Positions 32,014 through 43,933 of a stretch of 64,000 bases of DNA are shown piece by piece (position 1 is the stretch's first letter; every line of letters starts with the position of its first letter). The notes below the pieces were generated by a model. The model was given only the letters and a program-made list of their open reading frames with translations, was not told the origin of the DNA and did not search any database. Position numbers and translations under genes: made by a program. This DNA is from Magnolia sinica (taxonomy: Eukaryota; Streptophyta; Magnoliopsida; Magnoliales; Magnoliaceae), in contig NC_080577.1 in assembly GCF_029962835.1 (NCBI RefSeq), forward strand, positions 28,750,501 to 28,814,500, given 5' to 3'.

Positions 32014-32612
32014 GGGCCTGTTTGGCCGGCTGGATTAGATGGGCTTAGGTGGGATGGAATTGCATCTGGTCCTGTGCCAATTCCACTTCATGTTTGGGAA
32101 GAGTGGAAAAGCTTGGAAGTAGGCTAGATGGAATCGTATTGGGTCCGTGCTAATATCACTCAATGTTAGCAACTTGTGTAGGTCCCACCATGATGTGTGG
32201 GCTATATCCACACCATCCACCCATTTTTCGAGATCATTTTAGAGCATGGGCCAAAAAATCAGTTAGATCTAAAGCTCAAGTGGACCCACCATAGAAAGCA
32301 ATGGGGATTGAATACTTACTATTGAGAACTTCTTTGGGGCCACATAAGTTTTGGATCTGCCTCATTTTTAGGCCCATGCCATAAATTGAGGTTACAAAAC
32401 AAATGAACGGTTTAGATATAACACATGTGTGTTATTGTCAATAGTTTCAAATGATGGTGGTATATCCTTTCAATGTACCACCGTATTACAAACAAAAAAG
32501 GAATTAAGCTCAACCCATGGCAACAGGAAACAGTCCCAGACATGGGTAATAATGATGTTTTTTGAATCCCATCCCACCTAATACCGTGGGATCGGTCCGG
32601 CCAAACAGGCCC
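32014..32612. mobile_element. PIF/Harbinger (Tourist-like) element, 599 bp, TTA target duplication
   Basis: Perfect 15-base inverted ends, GGGCCTGTTTGGCCG and CGGCCAAACAGGCCC, flanked by TTA on each side (32011-32013 and 32613-32615). TTA/TAA duplication with GGG...CCC ends is diagnostic of PIF/Harbinger. The interior includes a collapsed piece of the GGGGCCCAC fold-back family (about 32175-32435). No transposase. Confidence 0.85.
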
Positions 32613-32642
32613 TTAGTTTCACTTTACATCCCGGTTTTACAT

Positions 32643-33131
32643 ATTGGGTAGCAACATGGGCCCACCACGATGTATGTATTTTATATCCATATTGTTTTTC
32701 TGTTTAGCCAGCTTATAATAGGGCACGGGACTAAAAATGAAGTAGATAAGAAATTCAATTGGATCACACCACAGGAAAAAACAGTGAGGACGATGACGCT
32801 CACCGTTGAAACCTTTTTAGGACTAACAGTAACCTTTATTTGCCATCTAACCTATTGATAAGGTCACAAATACTGGGGTGAGGGGAATGTATTATTACTA
32901 ATAGCAACCTGATTCAAAACTTTCATGGCCCCAAAAAAATGTTTTATTCTTCACGGTGGACATTTAATCATTTCATGTGATGTGGTCGGCTTGAATTTTT
33001 GATCTGTTTTAATTTTAGTTTATGCCATAAAATGAACTGGCTAAATAAAAAGAGGATATGGATAAAATACATATATCATGGTGAGCCCACAACACCCCAT
33101 ACCACCTAGTTTGGTGGTGTCAGGGTCGCCA
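32643..33131. mobile_element. Fold-back Mutator-like MITE copy
   Basis: Left arm GGGCCCACCACGATGTATGT and right arm ACATATATCATGGTGAGCCC are inverted; inner blocks as in the other copies (GATCACACCACAGG; mirrored in the right half). Outermost ends GGGTAGCAAC and GGGTGGCGAC-like are only similar. Confidence 0.65.
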
Positions 33132-33160
33132 CCCAATTTACTTGGGAGGTAGATTACATA

Positions 33161-34333
33161 GGACGCGGATTGGATAGGTTGAGCAGCGAGACTTGCTACT
33201 AAAGTGACGTCTCCAACTTCTGTGGGCCCCATCATGATGTACGTTTTGTATCCACACCGTCCATTCATTTAGAGAGATCATATTAGGGCATAATCCAATG
33301 AATGAGTCAGATCCAAAGCTCCAGTGAACCCTAGCACAGAAAACAGTGGGGAGAGTGACTCCCACCATTAAAAAATTTTAAGGGCAATAGAAGTTTTCAA
33401 TCAAGCTGATATTTGTGTTTTCCCTTCTTTCATGTCTTCTTTAATACATGAACAGGTTGGATCTCAAATAAACATCATGGTGACCCTTCGGAAGGTGTCA
33501 ATGGTGGGCGTCACTCTCTCCATTGTTTTGTGGTATGGTCCACTCCAGCCTTGGATCTTCCTCATTCTTTGTATCATAACCTAAAATGATATCTCAAAAT
33601 GTATGGACAGTGTGGATACAAAACATACATCATGGTGGGGCCCACATAACTTGGTGACGTCACTTTAGTGGCCAGTCTCACTGCTCAACCGGTCATAGCT
33701 AGGGGTGTACACGAATGGAGCTAGCTCGATTAGCTCGCTCGACTCGACTCGAAAAAGCTCGATTCAACTCAGTTTGAAGCTAAGTTCGAGCCGAGTCGAG
33801 CTGATTTTTTGAGCTCGAAAATGAGTTCGAGCAGCCCCAGCTTGACTTGACTCGAATCGAATCCAACTCGAATTGAATTCGAATCGAACTAGTTCGGTGA
33901 CTCGATTACTTTGCCATTGATGTTACTCACCAAGTTTTTGATAAAATGACTCAACGAAGTGTGGCTGGTGGCAAGGAAGGTATGTACATGAAACAAATAT
34001 AATTTTTTTCTTGGGTTTTTTTTTAAATTTTTTTTTATATATATTATTATTATGTTGCTTAGAAGGTATTTGATAAAATACCTGTAAAACCATTACTTCT
34101 ATTTCACATTTAGAGAGATTTTAAAGGTAGAGTCCAAGTGTTTGTGGAAATGTTGCATTGGCGAACTCGACTTGATCTTAGCTCGAACTCGACTCGAATT
34201 GGCCCGAGTTGCCAGTTAGTCAAGCTCGAGGACCGAGCCGAGTTCAAGCTGAAATCAACTAGTGGCCGAGCCGAGTCGAGCTGAGCCTCGGTTCTACTCG
34301 ATGTACACCCCTAGTCATAGCTAATCTGTGTCC
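33161..34333. mobile_element. Fold-back Mutator-like MITE interrupted by a hAT element in its right arm
   Basis: The left end is GGACGCGGATTGGATAGGTT followed by GAGCAGCGAGAC. The right end, read backwards after removing 33700-34321, is GGACACAGATTAGCTATGAC then GGTTGAGCAGTGAGAC. The two therefore pair over at least 40 bases only when the hAT element is taken out, showing the order of events. No clear 9-bp flank. Confidence 0.8.
33700..34313. mobile_element. hAT non-autonomous element, 614 bp, perfect 8-bp target duplication
   Basis: Ends TAGGGGTGTACA and TGTACACCCCTA are perfect inverted repeats of hAT type. Flanks GTCATAGC at 33692-33699 and 34314-34321 are identical (8 bp). The arms are built of GAGCTCGA and CTCGACTCGA motifs; the centre is AT-rich (33985-34050). 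No transposase frame. Confidence 0.9.
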
Positions 34334-34785
34334 ACATAACCTTGCCTTGGTGCTCCGTAGGATGCACCATTATGCATGCGTATTATCCACAGTCCATTTA
34401 TTTTTCAACTTATTTTAGTGCACCAACCAAAAATAAGATAAATTTAAATCTTAGGTGGACCACACTATAGGAAAAAACAATGATCTAACGCTCATTATTA
34501 AAAACTTTAGAGAGCCATAAAAGTTTTGGATCAAAACTGATATTTGTATTTTCTCTTCAACCGGATTCGAATGATGTAATTAAGAAGTTGGACAGCAAGT
34601 AAACATTCCAGTGAGCCTTGGTAAGTTTTTAATGATGGGCTTATATCTGCCTCATTTTTAGGCGCATGCCCTGAAATCCGGTGAAAAATGACAGACGGTG
34701 TGGATAAAACACTTACATCATTATGGGCCCCACAGAGAACTGACCAGTAGAGATGTCAGTACTGGCAGCGTTCATCGGCTCCCCA
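34334..34785. mobile_element. Fold-back Mutator-like MITE copy, adjacent to the previous one
   Basis: Left half has GTATTATCCACAGTCCATTT and GGTGGACCACACTA; right half mirrors TGTGGATAAAACACTTACAT with GGGCCCCAC. Ends are poorly conserved. Confidence 0.55.
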
Positions 34786-35600
34786 TTTTACCGTCCGCAA
34801 TAGGTTCAACCATATGGATGGTCTGGAGTGGTGCATCGTCAGCGTGTACGGCTAAGGAACTCTAGCTAATTATCTCCTGCTGTAAAAAAATATATATATT
34901 TCGAGAGAAACTCTAAAGTGTCAATAAGCTGAAGTGAAATCATTTCCCTCGGAATCTCATGTCCTCGGAGTCAGGATGAGTATATACCATGCGGCCCGCA
35001 TCTTTGCTGTATATACTTTTTTTCCAATTAATACAAGTAAGGCCTACATTAGTTAATCCGGACCGTTGGTTTGTTGGTTTCATATTTGATGAAGGGATGT
35101 GTATTAGGTGGTGTTGCGAACACTGTTGCAAAAAATAATAATTTTAATAAAATATATTTCAATAATAAAACAATATATAATATAAAAAGTTGTTTTGAAA
35201 AACACTTTTCTGTGAGTTTTTGGGAATAGTCCTACATAGAAAAGAGAAGAGAAAAAACTGTGGTTTATATGAAGGATGTGGAGTATTATAATATTTACCT
35301 ACCTAGTCCGTGGACTATGGACCTAGCACTGGAACCCCCGCGACGCGCTCGCATTCGGGCTCGGGCATGGGCACAGGCTCGGGCTGGGGCTCAGTCTCGG
35401 TCTCGGACTCGGTCTCTGTAACGCCCTGAAATTCGGGGGTCGAGCACAACTCAGCTCTCAAGTTTCAAAACATCACTTATGCAACATATATAATGATGGA
35501 TGTATGTTGTCTATATTAGCGCATGAAACATGAAGTAAATTAAGCCAAAACTGCAAACATAATCCAAGGATAGGTGAAATATGCAAGTGAAAGACTAAAG

Positions 35601-35602
<2 letters not shown>

Positions 35603-35633
<31 letters not shown>
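35603..35633. repeat. (AT)n microsatellite inside the solo LTR
   Basis: About 15 AT units without interruption. Confidence 0.95.
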
Positions 35634-35635
<2 letters not shown>

Positions 35636-37776
35636 TCCCTGAGATATGTATGCTCTGCCGGGTCATAATTACAAGTGTTTGTTTCAAAATATAAGTATCA
35701 AAACGAAGTAAACCACTGCAATAATAACCTTGAATCCCCGTAGCTCAGGACACGGCTCACATGAACCTGCCTAAGAACTGCATAGAGGAGAACGCCTCCT
35801 TCTCATCCTCATACTCCTGCTCTACCTCATGGGTCGCATCATCATCTGCATCTAAGACAAAGTCTGGTTGGTGTTCAAACACCGTCCCAGAACGTGGGAG
35901 TGAGTGATCAACTCAGTGGAACTATACAGTAAAAGTTAACATGTTATTAATTCAATTAAGCAGTAATGATAAAGCAATACAATCAAACATGTTTCAATTG
36001 CTCTTGTTAATGCAAGGATATATGTAGAAATGATGCATGCCCTCGCCAACACTCCCTCGGCGTCTTCATCTTACGGTACGCATGACAACCTCCCGTAGTG
36101 CTCTACAACGCCAAGGCACATGCAATGCGGTGCATGAACGTGATTACCAAATTGTTATTAGTCCTTTTCATACAGCAGGATTAGGAAGCTAAGGTATATT
36201 CCCTATATCAATTCCCACACAGGGATCCATTCTAGGGTCGTCAGTCCTAGATAATCTCATATGATATTATGGTTCTAGGTTGCTGCAAAGGGTTTGTCAC
36301 CAATCAATGCATACCTAGTCATACCTTAGTTGCTACACTAAGGCTCGTCGCCTCAATGCAGTATCAAAGTATGCTCGAGGTCACTACAAAGGGCTCGTCA
36401 CCAATCAATGTAGGCCGACAGCATGAATAGAGTGTCTCATACCACCATAATCGGCTCACGAGTCTGTATTGCTCACTGGTCACTACGGGGAGGCTCGCCA
36501 CCCCAGCGTAGGCGACAGCTCGACTACGGTGTCCCATACCATTATGCCCGGCTCATGAGTCTTAGCGGATCGAGGTACCATGGTTAACGAGATTGCACTG
36601 GTAAGTTTGGTACCCTAGATTCAAACAGTAGCGTCCATACATGGTGAACATCCATCGGGTCAATCGGGTTATTTGATGAGTTCGACTAGCACAAGCGCAC
36701 TTTGAGTTAACGACATAAAGTGCGCGAATACTCCGTGTGGCTAAACCACTGCCGACAACCCTAATACGACTCGGGTTCGTCAAACACGTCCTACATTACG
36801 AATGAATCTCAATCACGATCTCAATGCCTGTTACCGATTGCCTAGACCATAACATGGCCCCATACACATTCAACCATACTAGCAAATATGTTATAAGATG
36901 TAAGATAACGAAAATCCATACACATGCATTTCATAAGTAAAGCGGTATAATTAACAACTTGCATGAAGGGAATCATACGCATAGTTAACATGGATAGTTA
37001 GATTAAGAAATTCATGGAGGAAATAGTACATATAAGGAGGTAGTTGGGATGTTATATCTCAACTCCCTCATAATTCACACCTTACTAAATACGAACTCAT
37101 TCAGACATTTTTACAAACACTTAGACTACGCTTGGCAACATACATCACATATGTCAGCCATAGTACATATTAGGGCAAATCCTTTTGACAAGGAGTTGTC
37201 GCATAAATAACAATCATATTCCTACGACAATTAATCATGACAATCACAACACCAAATTCCAAATGCATACAAACATTTTAACAAACACATGAATCACACT
37301 ACTTACAACATAAATTATCTATATACGTAAAACGAAACAGATATCACATTTGGCATGTAAAATGACACCCACGTCAGTAATAAATCATTAACTGACATTG
37401 AAAGCTTTGAAAACCATAACCTATACAAATATAGTCCGCACCTTAAACCAGAAAGTGCGCAGCAGATCTGATTTAGAATATAAGTCTTCGTCAGCGGCGA
37501 CTAGATAACCTAAGGCATGAAGTAGATTAGCTACATCAATACTTAGACTATTCTATGCTTCAAAACAAGTTAGGGTTTGATTGACTTACCCAAAAATGAG
37601 ATTAGAATTGCCGGAATAACGATTCAGATGCGATGAATTAGGTACGCAGAATAACTGGAAAGAATCTCAAGATGATTCACCAACTTTTCTCTCACTTTTT
37701 CTCTCTTTTCCTCTCTCTCTCTCTTAGCTAGGGTTTGGAAAATTCGTATAGAATTTGGGAGTGAGGGTTTAAGGTC

Positions 37777-37784
37777 TTTATATA
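37777..37784 (-). promoter_or_regulatory. TATA box of the gypsy solo LTR
   Basis: Minus strand reads CCTATATAAAGACC; about 50-90 bases downstream is AAACCCTAGCTAAGAGAGAG, typical plant 5'-leader sequence. Gives the LTR its orientation. Confidence 0.6.
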
Positions 37785-39602
37785 GGCCTAAAATTGATGG
37801 AATTAGCCCCAGGGCCAAGGTATACTTAGGTTATAACCAAATCGGGTCTATTTCGATCCAATGGAGCGTTTCTGGAGGTCCTTTTTCTGAGTGCAGTCGG
37901 ACTTAAGCTCACTAATATTGGATCTTAAGTGAGTTAAGTTTTCAGTCCGATCGGGTTTCCAGATCGCTCATGACGGACCAATTTCAATTCAATAGTCACC
38001 GAAACTTGATCAGGGCCACAAGCACTTTGACATGTGTGGGCCATCTTCCCTAATCCGATGGTGAATTTAGGTCAGAATCCAACGATCAGAATGCTTAAAA
38101 TCGGCGTGCAAGCGACACGACTCAGATTTCTTAAATTCATATTTAATTTCTAAATAATTTCACCTTTCTCACACTTTTCACTCCGGACTCAAGCAAATCG
38201 TCTCAGGACATCATCTGGACTTGATTTTCGAGGTGATTGTCAAGCCCAATAAGATGGTCATACTTGTCTAAGTTTATCGCTACCGGATTTTCGACGCGAG
38301 GTCCAGGTCCGATACAAAGTTTCAAAGTACTCTCGAGAGCAACTGGGTTTAGCGTTGAATCCTAGATTTCAGGGTAACGTAGCACTAACGATTCTACAGA
38401 TTTTGGATCTTACAGAACGAATTTAAAGTGATGGGTGCTAATTTCACAAGTAATCGAGTTTAGCGCTAGTTAATTCCCGTTTAATTTCTAAAGGATTGAG
38501 TCCTAAGAGAATTCTGGTTGAGGTGGTGCTCAGGTCTTTGCATGGAATTTTCTGGGATATTACAGTCTCGATCTCGGTCTCGGGCACGGGCACGAGCTCG
38601 ATGCGAGGGCGTGGGCATGTGAGGCAGTGTGGCTGTAGAGGCGCTAGTGGCGCACTTCGCATGTCCGCATCGTGTCGCAAAGGGTCGTTCCTTCGCGACC
38701 TTGAGTGAACCGGAGCAAGACGTGTGCGAGTCGCGGTGCGACTAAGTGGCTATGACGGGTGGCTAGTTAGTAGAGAGACTAAAGGACTGAGAGAGAAATC
38801 TCACAGTATAAATTGAGAGACTAAAAAGAGTTGTTGCAGCAGAAACTATAACAGCTGAGCCATTAGTGCAGGGTCCAGCTGTAACTGCTGCATGGCTAGC
38901 TGTTGTCTCACAACAGTCAGCATGCAGCAACTTAATGGCCCATGCACAACAGTCAGAAAACAACCATAAAACGGCTAGTTTTCTAACAGCCAGAAATGGC
39001 TTAATAGAATTTAAGTCTCTGGACCATAACCCCCTAGCCACCATAACCTATAAAAGGAGGACCTGGATGGGTTTCCAATCCATCTCAACTCACTCCAACA
39101 AACCCATACGAACTAAGACAGCCAGCCTCTCTCCACTCATATATTCTAGTGTTTCCAACAACGTAGCAAGGCTTAAACTTTAGCTTGAAGAACAGACCAG
39201 CGGTGTGGTCTAGGACGGTTCAACTGAACTAGTGGCTGAAGATTTGAACTGACCTGTGCAGAAATCAAAACTACTTTTCCTCTTCTTTTCTTCTTCTCTT
39301 GAGATTTTTTCCTTTATACTGTAATACTGTCAGAAAGTGTGTAATTGAGTTCTATTTGGTGGGCCTTCGTGTTTGCTGAACGCAGACCCACTCCAGGCTC
39401 GTCGTATCCTAGAAGCTGTTTGCCTGTAACCTATCAGCATACTCAATTCACTTGAGTAGGGGCAAATAACGCTTTAAGGACAGCGTTTCAGACGTGCTTC
39501 AGCCTGTCCTGATTTCTGATTATTTTACAATTTTCGATTTCCACATTATACAGAAATACATAAATCTGTAAAATTTCCAATAATCTTAAAGCATTATTTT
39601 TT

Positions 39603-40412
39603 ATGGAAGTCGACAGTGTTTCATCCATCAAGTTGATGAATCAAGACTTGATACGTCTTGATCGGTTCGATAGAACTAATTTTACAAGATGGCAAGACAA
39701 GCTGAAATTTTTCCTGACGGCGCTGAAGATCTATTACATATTAGATCCAAATTTGCAAGCACTACTTGAAGCATCTGATAAAGACACACCTGAACAAGTA
39801 GTTGCCCGCACCAAAAGAGCTGAAGAAGAACTCTTGTATCGAGGACACATTCTGAACGCTCTCTCCGACCCCCTGTACGATCTATACCAACAGACATCAT
39901 CAGCAAAGGAGATCTGGGCCGCTCTGGAATTCAAATACAAGGCTGAAGAAGAAGGTACAACAACAAGTTTCTCATCGCCAGGTATTTTGACTTCAGCATG
40001 GTAGATAATAAACCGTTGCTGCCCCAAATCCAAGAACTACAGCTAATAGTAAACAAAATAAAAGTGATAAAAATCAATCTTCCTGAATCATTCCAAGTCG
40101 GGGCCATAATCGTCAAATTGCCACCAATGTGAAAAGACTATAGAAAGAAGTTGCTGCATAAAACCGAGGACTACACGCTAGAACAAATTCAGAAACACCT
40201 CAGGATTGAGGAAGAATCCCGTAACCGTGATAGAAAAAATAATAACGGGAATACCTCGTCCAAGGTACAAACTGTAGAAAATACTAATAACAAACATCCC
40301 GAGAAGGACGATTCCTTGAAACCTAATAAAGGAAAATTCAAGAAGAACACCCAAAAGAAGAACGAAAGGTTCAAGGGCACATGCCATGTCTGTGGAAAAA
40401 TCGGACACTATG
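39603..40412 (+). pseudogene. Copia gag, N-terminal to mid zinc knuckle
   Basis: Starts MEVDSVSSIKLMNQDLIRLD; residues 20-130 form the UBN2-type copia gag domain (FTRWQDKLKFFLTALKIYYI). A one-base loss at about 39964 moves the frame from EEEGTTT to KFLIARYFDFSMVD, after which it is open to a TGA near 40130 in place of the usual Trp before KDYRKKLLHK. A Lys/Asn-rich stretch follows, then CHVCGKIGHY, the first three ligands of the CCHC knuckle. The fourth cysteine lies 11.9 kb away after the Athila element (ARVC at about 52278-52289). Confidence 0.88.
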
Positions 40413-42581
40413 TGTTCACTCCCCAAGTATAGGGTTGTGATGTAGTAATAAACTCGGTAAGACCGAGGTCGAATCCACAGGGACTGATACCTGTACGTTA
40501 TCTGTAACCAAGTAGAACTAGAACTAGACTAAGATGTGATCTAAACCAAATAGAGTTTAAGGAATAATTGTGGAATAATTATCTAAAACTTTAAGGAATT
40601 CAGAGGAAGGAAACTAGGGATTCAGAGGATCCACTTGTAGGGATCAAGGAGATCTTATGCCTGCATTAAGATTCATGGAAATCAAACTGAACCTACTTGA
40701 TTTAGTCTTCATGTGATGAAAGGAATATGAATTAGAATGGATTCTATCATCAAACCATGCCCAAGAGACAGAGCAAACAACAAAATTAAACCAATTACCA
40801 ACCAATCAGATGATTGTGAAGGTTAGGAAGGATACCGCCATCCAGCCATGCTTAGGAGACGATGGCGAACAACAGGGCGTCCTGACGTTACAATCAAAAT
40901 ACGGAAAAAGAAATACTCAAAGCCATTGCAAACCCATTGTAATGTCAGTCACAACAGGCCATTAAAGACTACAAATATTCTCATAATTAAATCAAAATTC
41001 AATTCAGTCTAAATAAAAGGCATAATAACAGTCTCCCATCACGCTACAGGCTTCACCTCTTAGCCCTAGCTAAGAGGTTCAGCCAGACATGAATGGCTTG
41101 AACTCAAAGCAAATAAAAAGAAAAAAGAAAACGAAAAATAAAAGAAAAATAAGAAAAACTTCTTATCTTTTCTCTCTCATCTTTTCTCTCTCTCTCATTT
41201 TCAGCAGAAAGCCAAGCTCCCTGTCTTCTCCTTGTGCAGCCGTCCAAGCCGTAGCTGCTCCTGTCGCTCAAGTCCTCAGCTTTTCCTCTGCCTTTCCAAC
41301 CACGCCCGCTCCAACAGCCGATCCGTTTTCCTTCCCACGTTCAAAACCTTCTCCACCACCAACCGAGAGCCACCGATCTCCCTCCTTATAGAGCTGTCCT
41401 CCAAGAGCTGCTGTAGAGTCCCACCAGAAATAGGTTGCAGAAACAGTCCTTACGCAGCCAGGAACGCACGTCCCTGTTTTTCGCAGCAAAACAGCCTCCG
41501 TTTGATTTGATTTTGCGGTGCGAAATCAACATATTTGTTGATTCTGACACCTTGGCTAGAGCTATGACCATCTGTTGAAGCATGTGGATGGTCTGGATAA
41601 TCAATCCGACGGTGATCAGGAGCGTCCGAGCGCTGTACTGCTGGTGGGGCCCACTTCACTGCTGGTTCGAGGAATCCATGACGTCCACTGTATTCTACTC
41701 ACAAAACCGTTCGGGTATGGTCGGTTTTGGATCGACGCTGAAGCGGCCCACCTGATTTTCCATATCACCGTTCAACCTGTGTTTGAACGGTATTATCCTG
41801 TGTATGCAAGCATCGATTTGGAAAAGCCTTATGTGTACGGTCGGTTTGACCTTCTGAAACAAATGGACGGTCCGGATGAGGCTTATCTGCGATGATGATG
41901 GCCCACCTGAAGTCACCCGCAACTCCCTGTTGCGAACAGAGACGGTGATTTCCATTTTCTTTTGAATAAGGTCGGTCAAAACCGACTTTGACCACTCTTG
42001 TTGGTCCGGTGCACAGCGGGTGTACACTGGCTATGCACATTCGCCTCTTGAAGTGGGGTCTACCTTGATGTTTGTGGGAAATCGGATCCACTCGTCCCTT
42101 TTCTCATCTCATTTAATGGATAGAGTCCAAGTTTGAAGCATATCTGAATATCAGGTGGGCCTTAGATCAGTAATTCATGGGCTGATCTGACCATTGGACC
42201 ACTTCCACAGCGATCCAATGGATGAAATTTTACGTGTACGGTTCATTTATGGTCCTCAGGCCACATATGGAGTTTCGAACTGATCGGATGGTGGAAACCC
42301 TATGATCTTGCATTCTGGACACTTTTCAAGCCACTTGAGCTTCAATTCCTCGATTTTCTTGGATCCCTAGCATGCACATCCGTCGATCTTGGTCTCCTGG
42401 GGTCTGTCCCTTGCCTTGGTGCATTCCGAATGTTAATTCCATACTTTTAGCATCCCGATCTAGTCCCAGCTCGCAATTCCACCTTGCAACAGAAACATGA
42501 TTAAAATGAGCTATTAAACGGTGCCATGTTCATAAATCTAGGCAACAATTGGGTCTGATATGCAATATTTGACCCTCAACA
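40413..42581 (-). repeat. 3' LTR of the Athila element
   Basis: 2169 bp, matches the other LTR with scattered substitutions (for example ACCTGTACG against ACCTATACG near the start) and one net 13-base length difference in the CTCTCT tract (41170-41200). On the minus strand TCTATAAGGAGGG (about 41383-41395) is a candidate TATA box. Confidence 0.95.
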
Positions 42582-42596
42582 CAACCCCCAACCAGC
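42582..42596 (-). promoter_or_regulatory. Polypurine tract of the Athila element
   Basis: Minus strand GGTTGGGGGTTG directly before the 3' LTR start TGTTGAGGG. Purine-rich with T interruptions, in the exact position needed for plus-strand priming. Confidence 0.7.
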
Positions 42597-43933
42597 ATTT
42601 TGCTAGTCCCGAGCAAAAATATGCGAAAAATCAATTGAGAATTAAAGGACAATTTCTACAAACTCAAGAAATTTATGAAAAACAAGTCAGATACTCGAAT
42701 TTTAAGATTCATGAATGTTGGCATTGCTTTCTCCTGAAATCAGGTTCACGGTAAACTTCATAATCAAGCTCAAATATTAATCCATTAATTAGAACGATTC
42801 TAAATATTGAGTTCCATGAATGTATAGTCTAATCTCGACTTGTCAACGTTAAGATTCACCTCGATATTTTAAGGATATCATTAGTAACAAATAAGAGAAT
42901 TCACGATAACCCAACTTGGCTTACACATTATCTTTTTATTCTTTTAATTTTTGATTTTTTTCATTAGAAGTAACGCCAAGAAGAGGGATCAAATCCTCAC
43001 CTATAGGGAGCAAACCTAAGGTAAAGACTGTACACCCAACTTTTTCACATATCATTCATGGGGAATCGAATCCTCACCTATAGGGAGCAAACCTATGGTA
43101 AAGACTGTTCACCCAATCCATTCAATTTCTCAAGTTGGTTCCTTTCAAGCTTAGTGATCACCAAATTAATCCTTCAATATCGGATGAAACCTTAATGTGT
43201 AAGCGAGATGTGACATGTAGAATTATGATTCACTCAATGTTTAAAACTTCTAATCATGGATTAATAGTTCTAACTTAACTGTGAGATCTAACAAATAGTT
43301 GAATCCAAGAGTCATCAACTTCAACATCACTTATCTTGTAATTCTCAATCCAAGATGGCCGTCAAAATCACTTCGAATTCATACGAAATTCTAGAAAAAT
43401 TTAAAAAATTATCACAATTTCTGCTCAAGACTAAGAAAATACTGATTAGGAAACGTAATCTCCCACCCCCAACCTAAAATCTAAATTGTCCTCAATGTAA
43501 AAGAAATAAGCATGCAATGCACATGGGACAAAATAAGTAAATGAGAAGTGATGGGAAGATAATACCTGAAAGAATCAAGAGGCTTTCCATAGCTATTTCC
43601 GTAAAAGGGGGTCAGTACAAGAGAGAAACCAACAAAAATAAAGACAAAATCCTACCTATACCACTTTCGCAGGTGCTCTCGATTGCATTTAGCATATGCA
43701 ACAAGCCTTTAAACCCCTAGGTTGCCCCTAGTGGACGAGTTTGAGTCTCGTGAGGGTTTGCAGTAATGTTACCCACAAACATTGAACTAACTAATGATAA
43801 AAATGACATGAAATGAAGAACTGGGTTGCCTCCCAGGAGCGCTAAGTTTACCATCTTCAGCCAGACAAATAAAGCAACTACCCTAGTCCTAAGAAAACAA
43901 GAAACCTACCTATACCTCCATCAGACTAGGAGA
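42597..43933 (-). other. Athila non-coding spacer in place of env-like ORF
   Basis: About 1.3 kb without an open frame over 65 codons. It contains a direct repeat of about 52 bases at a spacing of 79 (42988-43039 and 43067-43118), both containing TCCTCACCTATAGGGAGCAA. Confidence 0.7.

Larger units (their letters stand above)
35417..38564 (-). mobile_element. Solo LTR of a gypsy element, 3148 bp, with 5-bp target duplication
   Basis: Begins TGTAACGCCCTGAAATTCGG and ends GGGATATTACA (TG...CA), flanked by GTCTC on both sides (35412-35416 and 38565-38569). There is no internal domain, so the copies recombined to a solo LTR. The TGTAAC-C-C terminus and great length suggest a Ty3/gypsy LTR of Tekay/Del type. 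The only strong TATA box (37777-37784) points to minus orientation. A TA microsatellite (35603-35633) sits near one end. Confidence 0.85.
35124..39582 (+). repeat. Left (5') LTR of the copia element, interrupted by a solo LTR
   Basis: Removing 35417-38569 leaves about 1306 bases that follow the right LTR (1329 bases) base for base with scattered differences. TATA-like sites at 38807-38814 (diverged, TATAAATT) and 39049-39056 (TATAAAAG) correspond to those in the right LTR. The usual Met primer-binding site is not seen after the LTR end; the sequence is ATCTTAAAGC. Confidence 0.85.

Noticed and set aside
41575-41895. 106-codon frames in both Athila LTRs as a conserved gene
   Set aside because: Both copies are LTR sequence, so their identity follows from LTR duplication; no family features.
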